Source of the DNA: Prevotella sp.
GTDB taxonomy: Bacteria > Bacteroidota > Bacteroidia > Bacteroidales > Bacteroidaceae
Reading direction: 5' to 3'
DNA length: 64,000 nt
NCBI GenBank assembly: GCA_017524385.1
Contig: JAFWSS010000259.1
Location: 1-64,000, forward strand
Every line of letters starts with the position of its first letter. Positions within the stretch are counted from its first letter, which is position 1. The notes under the pieces were generated by a model, which saw only the letters and a list, made by a program, of their open reading frames with translations, ran no database searches and had not been told where the DNA came from. This document shows, piece by piece, positions 43,735 to 53,179 of this stretch. Position numbers and translations under genes: made by a program.

Positions 43735-44256
43735 TTATAATATGATTCTTTTCACGGTTGGTTCCATAAGGAACACCACCTCTTTCTTATAAGGTATCCT
43801 GGTGTTCAGTCCGTCGCCTATGCTGCCCTCCACGACGATGGTCACCATGCACCTTGAATGTATCTTCCTTTTCGCACTCGTTTCCATCTCCACGTTGTTG
43901 AGTTCGATGGCGATGTTCACATCCATGAGTTGGGGTGCATAGACAGCCAGGCTTCTCTCCAATCCTTCCTGGCATTCCTTTTTTGACACGTCGTCTTTCT
44001 TTTCCTGCGACCCATCATAGTCGGAACCATAGCCCGTGTGCCCATTGTTGAAAGCCCAGTAATCGACGTTGGCATACTCGTGGTTCCAATATTCAAAGCC
44101 AAAGTCCGGGTCTGCCTCAAAGCTTCCCTTGGGCGTGAAGATAAGGAGTTCGACGAGGTTGTCAATCATGGCCTTTTTTTGGCTGATGTCCCTCGTGATG
44201 TGGAGCGTGTCTTCTTGGATTTCCTGGAAGGTCAACGGTGTGCCTATGAATTCCAT
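43735..44256 (-). CDS. tssE: TssE / gp25-like baseplate protein
   Basis: A 173-residue gp25-type lysozyme-like fold without catalytic residues. The core is IDNLVELLIFTPKGSFEADP and DFGFEYWNHEY, then ECQEGLERSLAVYAPQLMDV and a final beta hairpin (EVVFLMEPTVKRI). T4 gp25 and TssE join the sheath to the baseplate. Its usual partners TssF (downstream) and TssK (upstream, 7 bases) flank it. At this length it carries an insertion (DYDGSQEKKDDVSKK) not found in short TssE proteins. Confidence 0.72.
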   Translation of the reverse strand: MEFIGTPLTFQEIQEDTLHITRDISQKKAMIDNLVELLIFTPKGSFEADPDFGFEYWNHEYANVDYWAFNNGHTGYGSDYDGSQEKKDDVSKKECQEGLERSLAVYAPQLMDVNIAIELNNVEMETSAKRKIHSRCMVTIVVEGSIGDGLNTRIPYKKEVVFLMEPTVKRIIL

Positions 44257-44263
44257 AACTTAT

Positions 44264-45493
44264 TTAGATGATGGGGCCCAACCACACTTTACTGTCTTTG
44301 ACAAGAGTGACCTTGAAAGTGTTCACCTTGCTAGTCCTTCCTCCCATACAGGCCATCAATTTGACAGTGAAGTATTTAGGAGGTTCCTCCGACTTGTCGT
44401 TTCTGAATCCGCTTTCAAGTATGACGGTTGGCCCCTTCTTCGAGTTGGCGTCGGGATCTGTCCCGTCCAAGGTGTAATAAACAACGGCTTCCCTTGCAAT
44501 GTTGACGATGGGGATTTTGACTTTTGGTTGTCGGATTTTCTTCATCAAGTCGTTTTCACTGATGGCAGGAGCTTCCAGCTCGGTCACAGGTTCCTTCCTC
44601 TCCTTTCTTTCCGTCCCCTTCAGCTTGTCCATCTTCAAGCAGATGTCTTGAATGATGTCCAAGCCCATTTTGATGTCTTGATATGCATTCTTGTAGTTGT
44701 ATGGTGCCATTGCAAATTCATCGAACAAGTCGGCATCTTCCAAGTCAAGGCTGTCATCCAACGCACAGGCACAAGTGAAGGTGCCCACACATTGCTGCAC
44801 CTTTGAGAGCAGAGCCATTGGCGTCATCGTGTCACATTCCTTGTCTGCAGCAATGGCCAGTTGTCTTACCACAGGCCAGAAGGCCGTCACGACCGTCCTG
44901 CCTTTCGCTTTCCTACATTTGCCATCCAGTTCACGGAGTATGCGAACAAGTCGCTGCAGTTGTTCCAGGAACCAGACATGCGATTTGACAAAGAGGCATG
45001 GCGGCACGAACAGTTCCTCGTCCATTTTCCATCCATCGTCATAGACGAGCCTAGCGATGGGAACCGCCCTTTCCGGCACGGGCGTGTCGGTTCTTATGAT
45101 GATGAACGAATAGCATGGTGTCTCGTATCCGTCGTTGGTTTCTCGCCAAGGCTCGTCGGTAGCCTCTATGGCAAGCAACATCACATCGGCATTCCTTCTT
45201 TCCGGCATCCTCACACGGGTGTCGTAGGCGTTGGTGTATGTCGTGTCGAAACGTGCGTCAATCAATTCCCCACTTTTTGTAAGGGCGAGGCAAGAGAGCG
45301 TTGTCACTTCCACGAATCCGTCGGCGATGTGCAAAGTCAGTTGGAATGGCTCAGTCGAGGGCAAAAGTCCGAAACGGCCAACGGCTGCCATGGCGTATGC
45401 ATGCCTTACCCATGCCATCGTGCATGCATCTGCATCCCTGAACAGTTCGTCGGTAAGTATCATGCCCTTTTTCCAGTTGATTCTCTTATGCAT
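44264..45493 (-). CDS. tssK: TssK-like baseplate protein
   Basis: The ATG at 45493 gives MHKRINWKKGMILTDELFRD, which mirrors the TssK opening VxWxxGMxLxPxHF; a TTG at 45511 overlaps the previous stop and is less likely. A beta-sandwich (FQLTLHIADGFVEVTTLSCL, LLAIEATDEPWRETNDG) is followed by a helical middle and a C-terminal beta domain (YYTLDGTDPDANSKKGPTVI). TssK trimers dock the baseplate to the membrane complex. The C-terminal YTLDGTDP also looks like a chitobiase/CHU-like fold, so the assignment rests on the N-terminus and the neighbours. Confidence 0.6.
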   Translation of the reverse strand: MHKRINWKKGMILTDELFRDADACTMAWVRHAYAMAAVGRFGLLPSTEPFQLTLHIADGFVEVTTLSCLALTKSGELIDARFDTTYTNAYDTRVRMPERRNADVMLLAIEATDEPWRETNDGYETPCYSFIIIRTDTPVPERAVPIARLVYDDGWKMDEELFVPPCLFVKSHVWFLEQLQRLVRILRELDGKCRKAKGRTVVTAFWPVVRQLAIAADKECDTMTPMALLSKVQQCVGTFTCACALDDSLDLEDADLFDEFAMAPYNYKNAYQDIKMGLDIIQDICLKMDKLKGTERKERKEPVTELEAPAISENDLMKKIRQPKVKIPIVNIAREAVVYYTLDGTDPDANSKKGPTVILESGFRNDKSEEPPKYFTVKLMACMGGRTSKVNTFKVTLVKDSKVWLGPII

Positions 45494-45507
45494 GGTCTTT
45501 TTGAGTG

Positions 45508-46392
45508 TCAAAGGTTGGTGTTATAGCTAAGATAATTGTAAACGATATCGTCGGAGAGCTTTGGTGGAGGCGCATCCTTGACAATGTTGAAAGACAGGAG
45601 GTCCCCTACGGCGAGGAAGTAGTCCTCCACGAAAGTGCAGAATTGTCGCACTTGTTCCAAGAAGTTCGGGAAATCCTTGTCACACCTTTCGTCCGACCAG
45701 AAATGGATGACAAAAGCATGTGTGTTTTCCTCAAAGACGTTTCCTGCAAAGCATTCTCCCAAAGTGCTCCCCACAGTGAAGTCGTAATGCGTGGGTTCCG
45801 TGTCTTCAAACGTGACAGGCCGTCGGGACTCCTCCATGTTCAATCCTTCCTCCAAGAATATCTTTCTCATCATCAACGTCAAGAGCATGTGATTTCCCCT
45901 GATGTCCCTGCATTTGGGAAGGAAGGCGACGGCACTTTTAATGAGTGGGTTTTCCTTCTGCTCTTCGGTGAGTCTGTCGGCAAGGATGTCGATGAGCACC
46001 TTGTTGGAGTCGGTCCACTCCCTCATCTTCCGCCGCACCTTCATCCTCATCTGCAGAAGCATGAGATCGACAGGCTCGAAAAACTTCCTTGCATTTTCCC
46101 TCTCCTTCTCCTGTTTCTCCAACTCTTCCTTGAACCTCTCCTTCTCCTCCAGTTTGGGTAGGTTGTCGAAGCGGTCGATACGATGGAAGAGGTATTCCGG
46201 GAGATAGTGATAGATGCTGTTTCTCGCGAGGCTCAACTGCATCCTACCCTCGGGCGAAACATCCATGTCGACGATGTCGCCAAAGGCGTTTCTTGCATGG
46301 AGCCCCTTGAACATGACGCTGCACGTCTTCTCTGGCAGGAAGTCGAGCAGTTCCTCCACATCGAGGTCTCCGGGAATGAATTGCAAGGTCAT
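45508..46392 (-). CDS. TssG-like baseplate candidate, 294 residues
   Basis: The ATG at 46392 lies 4 bases after the E1 stop, and MTLQFIPGDLDVEELLDFLP looks like a true start; longer starts overlap the E1 gene. The protein has NSIYHYLPEYLFHRIDRFDN, a long coiled-coil (LEEKERFKEELEKQEKEREN) and a C-terminal RxxFCTFVEDYFLAVGDLLS. Order and size suit TssG, which pairs with TssF in the wedge, but the sequence has no firm TssG signature. It may be another T6SS iii-specific baseplate part. Confidence 0.5.
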   Translation of the reverse strand: MTLQFIPGDLDVEELLDFLPEKTCSVMFKGLHARNAFGDIVDMDVSPEGRMQLSLARNSIYHYLPEYLFHRIDRFDNLPKLEEKERFKEELEKQEKERENARKFFEPVDLMLLQMRMKVRRKMREWTDSNKVLIDILADRLTEEQKENPLIKSAVAFLPKCRDIRGNHMLLTLMMRKIFLEEGLNMEESRRPVTFEDTEPTHYDFTVGSTLGECFAGNVFEENTHAFVIHFWSDERCDKDFPNFLEQVRQFCTFVEDYFLAVGDLLSFNIVKDAPPPKLSDDIVYNYLSYNTNL

Positions 46393-46396
46393 GGGT

Positions 46397-47599
46397 TTAG
46401 AGGTAGAGGCTGGCATCGCCGGTGAGTTCGATGTGGAATTGTCCCTTCTCCGTTGCGACTTGGATGACATCGAATGGCGGTATGCCCACTTGCTGCAATG
46501 AGAGATTTTTGTAGGGGAATTCGTCGTCGATATCCTCGTAGAACGACTTGTGGAAGAGCGTGTGGTAACGCATCTGCTTCAATTCGGGATCGGTCTTGAT
46601 ATGATCCTCCAATTTCGAGTCGGGCATCATGACCTGGAACTCCTTGTTGTTTTTGTCGGCGACGATGACATCTACGAACTTGTTGTTGAGCATGTTGATT
46701 TCCACGCTGTCCACCTCCAGCATCTTCTTGAGTGCATCGAGTGTTTCCTCCACGGTCATGTTGGCCGACAACCCCTCTCCCTTCATCACATCCTGCCAGA
46801 TGTCGTGTGCGTTGCAGTTTTTCTTCCAAGAGGCAAAATTATAGATGCGTGTCATATTGGTCATTCCCTCATACCTGAACATCTTGCCGTGCAGCGTCTT
46901 GAAAGGTGATGGCTCGCCAGGCTCGTCATGTATGATTTTCATAGCCTCCTGCACCTGCATGGCCCCTATGATAGAAGCGCTGATGGGGGTGGTTGCCACC
47001 CTTCCCGCTTTCTCCGATACTCTGACGACATCGGCGCACCCTGTACGCAGCATGATGTGGTTGAACTGGTCCCTGGAGAGTCCGCATTCATAACAATTGA
47101 TACCAGGTGCGAAGACACGGAGCATGCCGGTGAGGTTTTCTATGCTGCCATCCACCCAAGCCTTTCCCGCTCTCATACAGAGGCGGTTGAGCAGATAACG
47201 TGCGATGTAGCTGTCAAGACATCCCACCACCACGTCGCACGAACGGTAAAGCCCCAGCCCTACTTCAGAAAAAAGGTTTCCTATGATAGGCATCACCTTG
47301 ATTTGAGGGTTGATTTCCATAGCCCTTTGCGCCACGACTTCCGCCTTCCATTTGTGCTTGAAGGCGTCGTCCTCGCGGAAGAGGATGGAGCGGGTGAGGT
47401 TTGACACCTCAATACGGTCGAAATCCACCACATAGATGTTTCCCACACCGAAGAGCGCCATATCCTTCACCACCTCGTTGCCCAATGCTCCGGCTCCCGC
47501 TACGAGCACACGGGCGTTCTTCACCTTCTCTTTCTTGAACCAGGAGAGCAGGTTGAATACACCCTCCCCCCATTCATATCTTTCTTTCCTTACTGGCAT
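46397..47599 (-). CDS. E1-like ubiquitin-activating enzyme (ThiF/MoeB fold)
   Basis: 400 residues. The ATP site is VLVAGAGALGNEVV (GxGxxG, 34-40) and VVDFDRIEVSNLTR (58-70), the D-x-D-x-x-E-x-S-N-L-x-R signature that binds ATP and Mg; DVVVGCLDS (122-130) is the D-x-x-D-Asp/Ser loop. A CYEC pair (169/172) is half of a zinc site; the normal second pair is missing. Cys188 (RTGCADVV) sits where ThiF has its thioester Cys, before PISASIIGAMQVQEAMKII. The last about 130 residues could be a UFD-like E2-docking domain (LSLQQVGIPPFDVIQVAT). It should adenylate and transfer a ubiquitin-like C-terminus to the E2. It directly abuts the TssG-like gene. Confidence 0.88.
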   Translation of the reverse strand: MPVRKERYEWGEGVFNLLSWFKKEKVKNARVLVAGAGALGNEVVKDMALFGVGNIYVVDFDRIEVSNLTRSILFREDDAFKHKWKAEVVAQRAMEINPQIKVMPIIGNLFSEVGLGLYRSCDVVVGCLDSYIARYLLNRLCMRAGKAWVDGSIENLTGMLRVFAPGINCYECGLSRDQFNHIMLRTGCADVVRVSEKAGRVATTPISASIIGAMQVQEAMKIIHDEPGEPSPFKTLHGKMFRYEGMTNMTRIYNFASWKKNCNAHDIWQDVMKGEGLSANMTVEETLDALKKMLEVDSVEINMLNNKFVDVIVADKNNKEFQVMMPDSKLEDHIKTDPELKQMRYHTLFHKSFYEDIDDEFPYKNLSLQQVGIPPFDVIQVATEKGQFHIELTGDASLYL

Positions 47600-47670
47600 G
47601 GATTGAAAATGAAAAATTAAAAATGAAAAATTAAAAATGTCCCTACAAACGTAACAACATCATGGACATT

Positions 47671-48465
47671 TCAGAACACGAAGCCGACATTTCCACCTAC
47701 GAAGAAGTGTCCGATGCGATCGGCGAAGATGTCGCCGCCCTCGGTGGAGAAGTTGATATCATACTGCCCGAAGAGGCCCACCCGCACAAGCTGCTTGCCT
47801 GCCGGTATGTATCCGCCAAAATCCAAACGTGGAGCCACGAAGAGGCCGGAACGGCTCTCGTCGGTGTAAGTCACCTTCTTGTTCTCGTCCTCCACCTCCT
47901 TGCCTTTTGCACCGGAATAAAAAGTGGGGACTATTCCCACACCGAAATAGAGGGCAGCCTTCTTACGGTCGAGCCGTGTCCATTCCACAGAGACAGGCAC
48001 GCCCACCTCGAAGATGCTTTCGTTGTAGGTGGCATCTTCCTCCCATCCGGGCTTGTTCTTCCATGGGGCCACATACTTACCGGTGGAAAGCGCTAGTGAA
48101 AGTCCGATGTTGAGCCAAGTGGTCTCGCCAATGGCTTTCTTCCATGCCCCATCCACACCAAAGACGTTGGAGGTGCCATTGGCCACGAATCTCGGCATGG
48201 AGAACGAGGCATTGAGCATCCAGGCGGTTTTCAGCGGCTCCGTCTCTTCCTTCCATTTGACCACCGTGTCTTTCTTGATTTTGAAATCATCATAAAGGAT
48301 TTCCAAAATCTCCTCACGACTGATGTCCTTCCTCGGTTGGAAGTTGTATTCCGTCTCGTCAATGAATCTCACATCATAAGGACCGACTTTGAATTCTTTC
48401 ACTTCTTGTGCCATTCCATCCAAAGCGACGGTCAACAAGAGCAGCATAGATAAGATTTTTTTCAT
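47671..48465 (-). CDS. Outer-membrane beta-barrel protein, 264 residues
   Basis: Signal peptide MKKILSMLLLLTVALDGMAQ, an N-terminal soluble part (YDVRFIDETEYNFQPRKDIS), then alternating barrel strands (TAWMLNASFSMPRFVANG; GIVPTFYSGAKG; FVAPRLDFGGYIPA; VRVGLFGQYDINF) and a terminal Phe (VGGNVGFVF), the usual end of an outer-membrane strand. It sits between the RING protein and the E1 in the same operon. It could be the outer-membrane exit or anchor of the apparatus; that is inferred. Confidence 0.75.
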   Translation of the reverse strand: MKKILSMLLLLTVALDGMAQEVKEFKVGPYDVRFIDETEYNFQPRKDISREEILEILYDDFKIKKDTVVKWKEETEPLKTAWMLNASFSMPRFVANGTSNVFGVDGAWKKAIGETTWLNIGLSLALSTGKYVAPWKNKPGWEEDATYNESIFEVGVPVSVEWTRLDRKKAALYFGVGIVPTFYSGAKGKEVEDENKKVTYTDESRSGLFVAPRLDFGGYIPAGKQLVRVGLFGQYDINFSTEGGDIFADRIGHFFVGGNVGFVF

Positions 48466-48494
48466 GTTTTAATTTTTTAAGGTTGATTGGATAG

Positions 48495-50987
48495 TTACTC
48501 GTTCTCTACATATTGGAAGGTGGTGTCGCCGATGCGGAAGGTGTCGCCATTGGACAGCACCTGTTCCTTGTTGGTGGCAAGTTCCGCCCTCATGTTATAG
48601 TTGATACCAGCGGCCATGGGTTTCAGCACGGGAAGGAAGCGTTCCGGGTCGATGAAGAGCAGCGCGTGCTCCTTGGCCACCTTGTTGCTCTTCTCCCAGT
48701 TCATTTGTATCTCGCAGTCGCCAGCCATTCCGATGCTCACCCTGTTGCCCACTTGCATCCATTTGTGGATGGGGATTTTCAGACCTTCACGCACACCATT
48801 CAATACGACAAGGAAGTATTTCTCCGCCAACATCCTGACGGTGACGAGCGATGCTCCCAGTCCTCCACCATAGATGATGAAGTTGAGCAGCATGGGCATC
48901 CAGCCTGTTTTGGTGAATTTGGAAAAATATAGTACGAAGAAGCCTATGACGGCGGAACAAAGACCTCCTATGAGCGCGTTTTTCAGCGGTATGGATGACT
49001 TGATGGCGAGACTTGCCGTCATACAAATGGAGAAAAGTATGTATGCCGGCAGCGAGAAATACCATGGTATGCTTGTCGCCCCAGTGGCTGACACAAGAAG
49101 GCATAGGATGAGTCCTCCGATGGCGAAAGCCGCCATACCGATGAGTGCGGAAAGCAATGATAGCCCTATTATGCGCAACATCACCTTCCAGTCCTTCTCC
49201 CTATACTCGTCATTGTATCTGAATACAAAGGAGAGGAAGAATCCCAACAGCAATCCAATGGCCAGGAAAGCTGCAACCTTGCCAACACAATTAGTGAAAA
49301 TCCCTATAGGTTCACCATTTGGCTGCATCCACTGCTCTCCCCTTAACACGATGTTGGCTATTCCTTTTGCCAATCCTTTGAAAGGCGCGTCACATTTTGT
49401 CAGGACGAAAATCAAGTCGTACAACACCCATCCCACGAGTCCCGCTCCGATGCCGGAGAGGGTCTGGAAGCAGTCCTTGAACGATGTCTTGGTAAACAAG
49501 TGATTCATATCAACGTGTTCCTGTATGCCACTGACACAATTTTGTCCATACTCACCGCAGTGGTATCCACCTTGTTTCCAGCAGCCCACGTGCATGATGT
49601 GCTTGCACTTGGTCACCACCATCTGTCCGGGTTTGATTTCACCCCTACATCCCGAGCAGATGCGCCTTTTGACATTGGGCTCCTGGACGTAGGGTTTGTA
49701 ATACTTCACCTCGAACCTCTTTGACTTGATGTAGGGGATAAGCACCTTTACAATCAAGAAAAAAACGACAAAGGCGAGGGCGGCCAACAGCAATGCCCAA
49801 AGGTATTTACTCAGTTGTTCGCCCAAGGTTACCTCTTTTTGGGGCCAAGGGAGTTCCTCCGACCCAATGGCAAAGTCTGCCTTGCCGGCGGAAGAGTCTT
49901 GCCAGAAAGCCTCAAAACTGGTGTTTCCACTATAGGATTCATCTTCAGAAACCTTGTAAACCAAGGCGTAGTCGTACATCCAGTCTTCCATAAGTTTGTT
50001 CAACTCATCAAACATCTTGTCGATCTGGCCTACTGGCATGTATTTGCCCTGACGGTCTACGATGAGAGCGCCTACCTCTTCTCCCGGTTTTAGAGAAGCG
50101 CGAGGTTGGCAAATGGCCTTGAGCGTCTCAGCCACATCACTATCATCCTCCATTTTCACCCCTCCAGGCAAATGATAAAAGGCATATACTTTCGGGACGA
50201 AATGGGTAGTATCATTTTGAAAATTGTAAAAATCTAAGTAATTCAAACCTCCACTTTCGTAGTCCGCATCCTTAGCCCCATCAATGAAGAGCAGCAGTAT
50301 GTTCTTATCCTTGTTCTTGTTTGCCCTGTACGCAATGGCCTCGTTCATCACATATCCCTCTTGTTTCCTGACTTTATCCTTCAACGATGCATAGTCAGGA
50401 CAGAATTCCGCCAATTTTGCATATACTGCGCTGTAGAAGCATTTGTCAGAACTTGTCGCATCAAACTCCCCCTTGAATTCTCCGATGTTATTTTTGCTAA
50501 TGAGTTGGGATGATGTGACTTCATTGCCAAAGAAAGATAGATAGACGCAACTGTCTGGGGCGTTCATCACTAATTTTTCCATTGCCTCATAGACCATGTT
50601 CTTTCCCTCCGGAGACAGTCCCCTGTCCACCACGATGGAGAATGTGAAGCCTTGAGGCACGCGTTGTTCACCCAACTTCAAGGGCATCACTTTCATATCG
50701 GCGGCCCGCACTTTCTTTCCATTCGCCTCGATGTAGAATTTTTTCTCCAACTCCGCATCTTTGATGTCCTTGACATGCTTGTTGTCTTTGTCGAGGAAGT
50801 TGAAGTATAGTGTCACACTGTCTTTTCCCAGTCCATATTCGTAATTGTAATCACAAAACTGCACTTTCACATCCTGCGCTTGCAATGTAAGCGTAGCCAG
50901 CGTGGCAGAAATTGCCAACACCATCTTGTGCAATGCCGGGAAGCTTAGCCTCCTTGTACGCCAACTCATCTTTTTCTTCTTGTCCAT
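48495..50987 (-). CDS. Multi-pass membrane vWA-RING-FHA protein (candidate E3)
   Basis: Residues 1-38 hold a signal/anchor; about 112-350 is a von Willebrand A-like domain (FTFSIVVDRGLSPEGKNMVY; ILLLFIDGAKD) outside; a span at 396-420 leads to a cytoplasmic RING-like domain at 444-484: Cys444, Cys447, Cys461, His463, His466, Cys469, Cys477, Cys484. This is C-x2-C-x13-C-x-H-x2-H-x2-C-x7-C-x6-C, the C2-C-H-H-C-C-C order of RING-H2 with a long last spacing. About five further spans fill 505-735. Residues 745-828 look like an FHA domain (NRVSIGMAGDCEIQM; GDTFRIGDTTF), which binds phosphothreonine. It starts 22 bases inside the JAMM gene. It would be the ligase of this pathway, with kinase input through FHA; both roles are inferred. 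Confidence 0.8.
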   Translation of the reverse strand: MDKKKKMSWRTRRLSFPALHKMVLAISATLATLTLQAQDVKVQFCDYNYEYGLGKDSVTLYFNFLDKDNKHVKDIKDAELEKKFYIEANGKKVRAADMKVMPLKLGEQRVPQGFTFSIVVDRGLSPEGKNMVYEAMEKLVMNAPDSCVYLSFFGNEVTSSQLISKNNIGEFKGEFDATSSDKCFYSAVYAKLAEFCPDYASLKDKVRKQEGYVMNEAIAYRANKNKDKNILLLFIDGAKDADYESGGLNYLDFYNFQNDTTHFVPKVYAFYHLPGGVKMEDDSDVAETLKAICQPRASLKPGEEVGALIVDRQGKYMPVGQIDKMFDELNKLMEDWMYDYALVYKVSEDESYSGNTSFEAFWQDSSAGKADFAIGSEELPWPQKEVTLGEQLSKYLWALLLAALAFVVFFLIVKVLIPYIKSKRFEVKYYKPYVQEPNVKRRICSGCRGEIKPGQMVVTKCKHIMHVGCWKQGGYHCGEYGQNCVSGIQEHVDMNHLFTKTSFKDCFQTLSGIGAGLVGWVLYDLIFVLTKCDAPFKGLAKGIANIVLRGEQWMQPNGEPIGIFTNCVGKVAAFLAIGLLLGFFLSFVFRYNDEYREKDWKVMLRIIGLSLLSALIGMAAFAIGGLILCLLVSATGATSIPWYFSLPAYILFSICMTASLAIKSSIPLKNALIGGLCSAVIGFFVLYFSKFTKTGWMPMLLNFIIYGGGLGASLVTVRMLAEKYFLVVLNGVREGLKIPIHKWMQVGNRVSIGMAGDCEIQMNWEKSNKVAKEHALLFIDPERFLPVLKPMAAGINYNMRAELATNKEQVLSNGDTFRIGDTTFQYVENE

Positions 50988-53179
50988 ATTTTCAAATCTT
51001 GTAGTTGTTGTTGTCCATGATAATTTTCATCCATGCAGGGTCTGCCTTGCTCGACGGGGAGGACTGTAACCTTGTCGTTGTCGGTGTTGAGCACCATCAA
51101 GTAGTGCAAGCCAGACAAATCTTCGCCCATCATCTTTTCCACCTTCTGGATGTCGGAGGTGACGATGAACGCGCCGTCGGGCTTATGTCCCACAAGTTCC
51201 TCCTTTTTCTTCACTTCATTGGCCACATATCGAGTCTTGCCTTGCAACTTTGTGGCGAATCCTTGCACGAAAGCCACCAACTCGCCCGTCCCTTCCGTCG
51301 CCAATGCCGCCATATCGATGATGGCTCCGTTGGAGAGGTGCAAGCCGAGGCAGTCGTCGTGGTGTGCCTTGGCATTATCGAGAATATCGAAATGGTCTTC
51401 CGGTTTGAAAGCCCATCTGTCACATCCTACCGCCCATTGGTACCATTCCTCCAGCGAATAGGTTTTCTTGAGGTCGCTTTTGGAGATGATGCTTCCGTCG
51501 CGCTTGAAGGTGAAGATACCCAATTCCTGCTCAGGTGTGAGGATGTCTATGACCAGTGCTGTTAGGAACCTGGGATGGTCGTGGCGTTTGAGGCTCAGAT
51601 GCACATTGTTGTCATCGTTGCTGAAAAACACGCCGAGTCCGGGATGTGAATGCACCCAACAAGTGTTGTCATATTGCAGTTTCGTCTCGATTCTCAATCG
51701 TTTCAAGCGCTCCCTCAACTTGATTTTGATTTTTGCCCCGAAATTGAAGTCGTACTCTCCAAAGACCGCATCGTCGCCGGGAAACACCACCTGTTCATAG
51801 GTGACATCATAAACTTTGTCACTCTCGTCATACACCCACCTGCCAAGCACCAAGCAGCCATCCTCCTTGGGATTTTCGGGGTTGCGCAGATCCTCGGCAT
51901 ACATGTTGTAGATGTCCTTCACGACGGTGTTTTTCACATAGATGAACCTGACGGCAGAGTCATCGCAGAATTCCGACGTGTCAATCCTCATATATTGTTC
52001 ATCATCCCTTACGTCGTCAATGTTCTGCAGTCTGAGGATGATTTGCGTGGTGTTTACCCTGCTAATGCCGGAATCAGAGCCTCGATTAGGCTCGCGGGTG
52101 GGTCTCAACCTTGTATTATTGGTAGGCCTATTGGGTACCGGTGCTGGCTTTTTCGGTCTTCTCATATTTTTTGTTCCCCACTTCCACCATGCAAAGGCAC
52201 AAAGAGCAACCAAAGCAAGTGGTATCAACCACCACCACTTGTTGGAAGCCTTGTCGCCATGGTCCAGATGTATGGTTTCCTCGCCCAACTCTTTCGCCAA
52301 CATATTGAGGTTTTCCTCACGCGACTTGAGTTTTTGCGCCAAAATGTTCGACATTTCCTCCATACACTCCTCCTTGTTTTCCACCTTCATGCCACCATAG
52401 TAGTCCTCTATGAAACTTTCTAACATGGCATCTGTATGGTCATTGTAATAAAAGAGTGAATCCTGCTGTTTTTTCAGCAAGGAGCGGAGGTTGTTTTCCT
52501 CTGCATATAGTTCCTTGTCCTTCCATTGTTGCAAATTCTTGACATAATCGGAAATCTCAACTTCTTCAGAGGCGATTTCATCAGAAGAGAAATAGCTGAT
52601 GTTCTCGATGTAAAGTTTGAACTGTTCCAACACATCGTCCTTGCTGACAGTGGGAACGGAAACGTCCCCCTTGTAAGGTTTTGAGTCAGGGTCTATAACG
52701 ACCTTTTTACCCGGCTCATCACCCTTGTGGTTATCCACTATATCCTTTTTGGGGGAAGGCGAATCATTTCCCGGGTCAGAAGGAGTGGGAGAAGGAGTGG
52801 GACCTTCTTTTATTTCAGGCTTTGGCTCGGGCTTTGGCTTTACAACAACCTCTTTAAGTTTTGTAAAAGTACCACCACTCCCATTGCTGTAAATCGAGAC
52901 TTTGGTACAGACTACATCTAATGGCAGACTTTCTTTATGAGCTTTAACACTTATTTCTGGAATATCCCCATTTTTGAACTTGACGTCAATATCATAGTCA
53001 GAATTATTTTTCACACCAGTCACATGATAACTGCCATCATCAGTTTTGACATGAATGACCTCTACATTAGTCACGTCAGGTTTGACTTTGTGGTTTTGTT
53101 GTGCAAAAGCATGATGTCCAAGCAAAAACGCTCCCAAAAGCAGGGTTAACTTTAGCATGGTTATAGACTTATTTCTCAT
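50966..53179 (-). CDS. Membrane-anchored JAMM/MPN protease (deubiquitinase-like)
   Basis: A signal segment (LTLLLGAFLLGHHAFAQ), a beta-rich outer domain (about 30-110), a Pro-rich linker (KPKPEPKPEIKEGPTPSPTP), a helical outer domain, one span at 315-333, and a cytoplasmic JAMM domain. The zinc set is complete: Glu439 (KEDGCLVLG), then HSHPGLGVFFSNDD with His510, His512, Ser520 and Asp523 (H-x-H-x7-S-x2-D). JAMM proteases cut isopeptide bonds or trim ubiquitin-like precursors. Its start overlaps the coiled-coil gene by ATGA and its end overlaps the RING gene by 22 bases, so all three are co-translated. The C-terminal about 150 residues after the JAMM are also soluble. Confidence 0.88.
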   Translation of the reverse strand: MRNKSITMLKLTLLLGAFLLGHHAFAQQNHKVKPDVTNVEVIHVKTDDGSYHVTGVKNNSDYDIDVKFKNGDIPEISVKAHKESLPLDVVCTKVSIYSNGSGGTFTKLKEVVVKPKPEPKPEIKEGPTPSPTPSDPGNDSPSPKKDIVDNHKGDEPGKKVVIDPDSKPYKGDVSVPTVSKDDVLEQFKLYIENISYFSSDEIASEEVEISDYVKNLQQWKDKELYAEENNLRSLLKKQQDSLFYYNDHTDAMLESFIEDYYGGMKVENKEECMEEMSNILAQKLKSREENLNMLAKELGEETIHLDHGDKASNKWWWLIPLALVALCAFAWWKWGTKNMRRPKKPAPVPNRPTNNTRLRPTREPNRGSDSGISRVNTTQIILRLQNIDDVRDDEQYMRIDTSEFCDDSAVRFIYVKNTVVKDIYNMYAEDLRNPENPKEDGCLVLGRWVYDESDKVYDVTYEQVVFPGDDAVFGEYDFNFGAKIKIKLRERLKRLRIETKLQYDNTCWVHSHPGLGVFFSNDDNNVHLSLKRHDHPRFLTALVIDILTPEQELGIFTFKRDGSIISKSDLKKTYSLEEWYQWAVGCDRWAFKPEDHFDILDNAKAHHDDCLGLHLSNGAIIDMAALATEGTGELVAFVQGFATKLQGKTRYVANEVKKKEELVGHKPDGAFIVTSDIQKVEKMMGEDLSGLHYLMVLNTDNDKVTVLPVEQGRPCMDENYHGQQQLQDLKIWTRRKR

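Noticed and set aside
47600..47670. The doubled ATGAAAAATTAAAA before the E1
   Set aside because: A short low-complexity direct repeat without a -7 element; not enough for a regulatory call.
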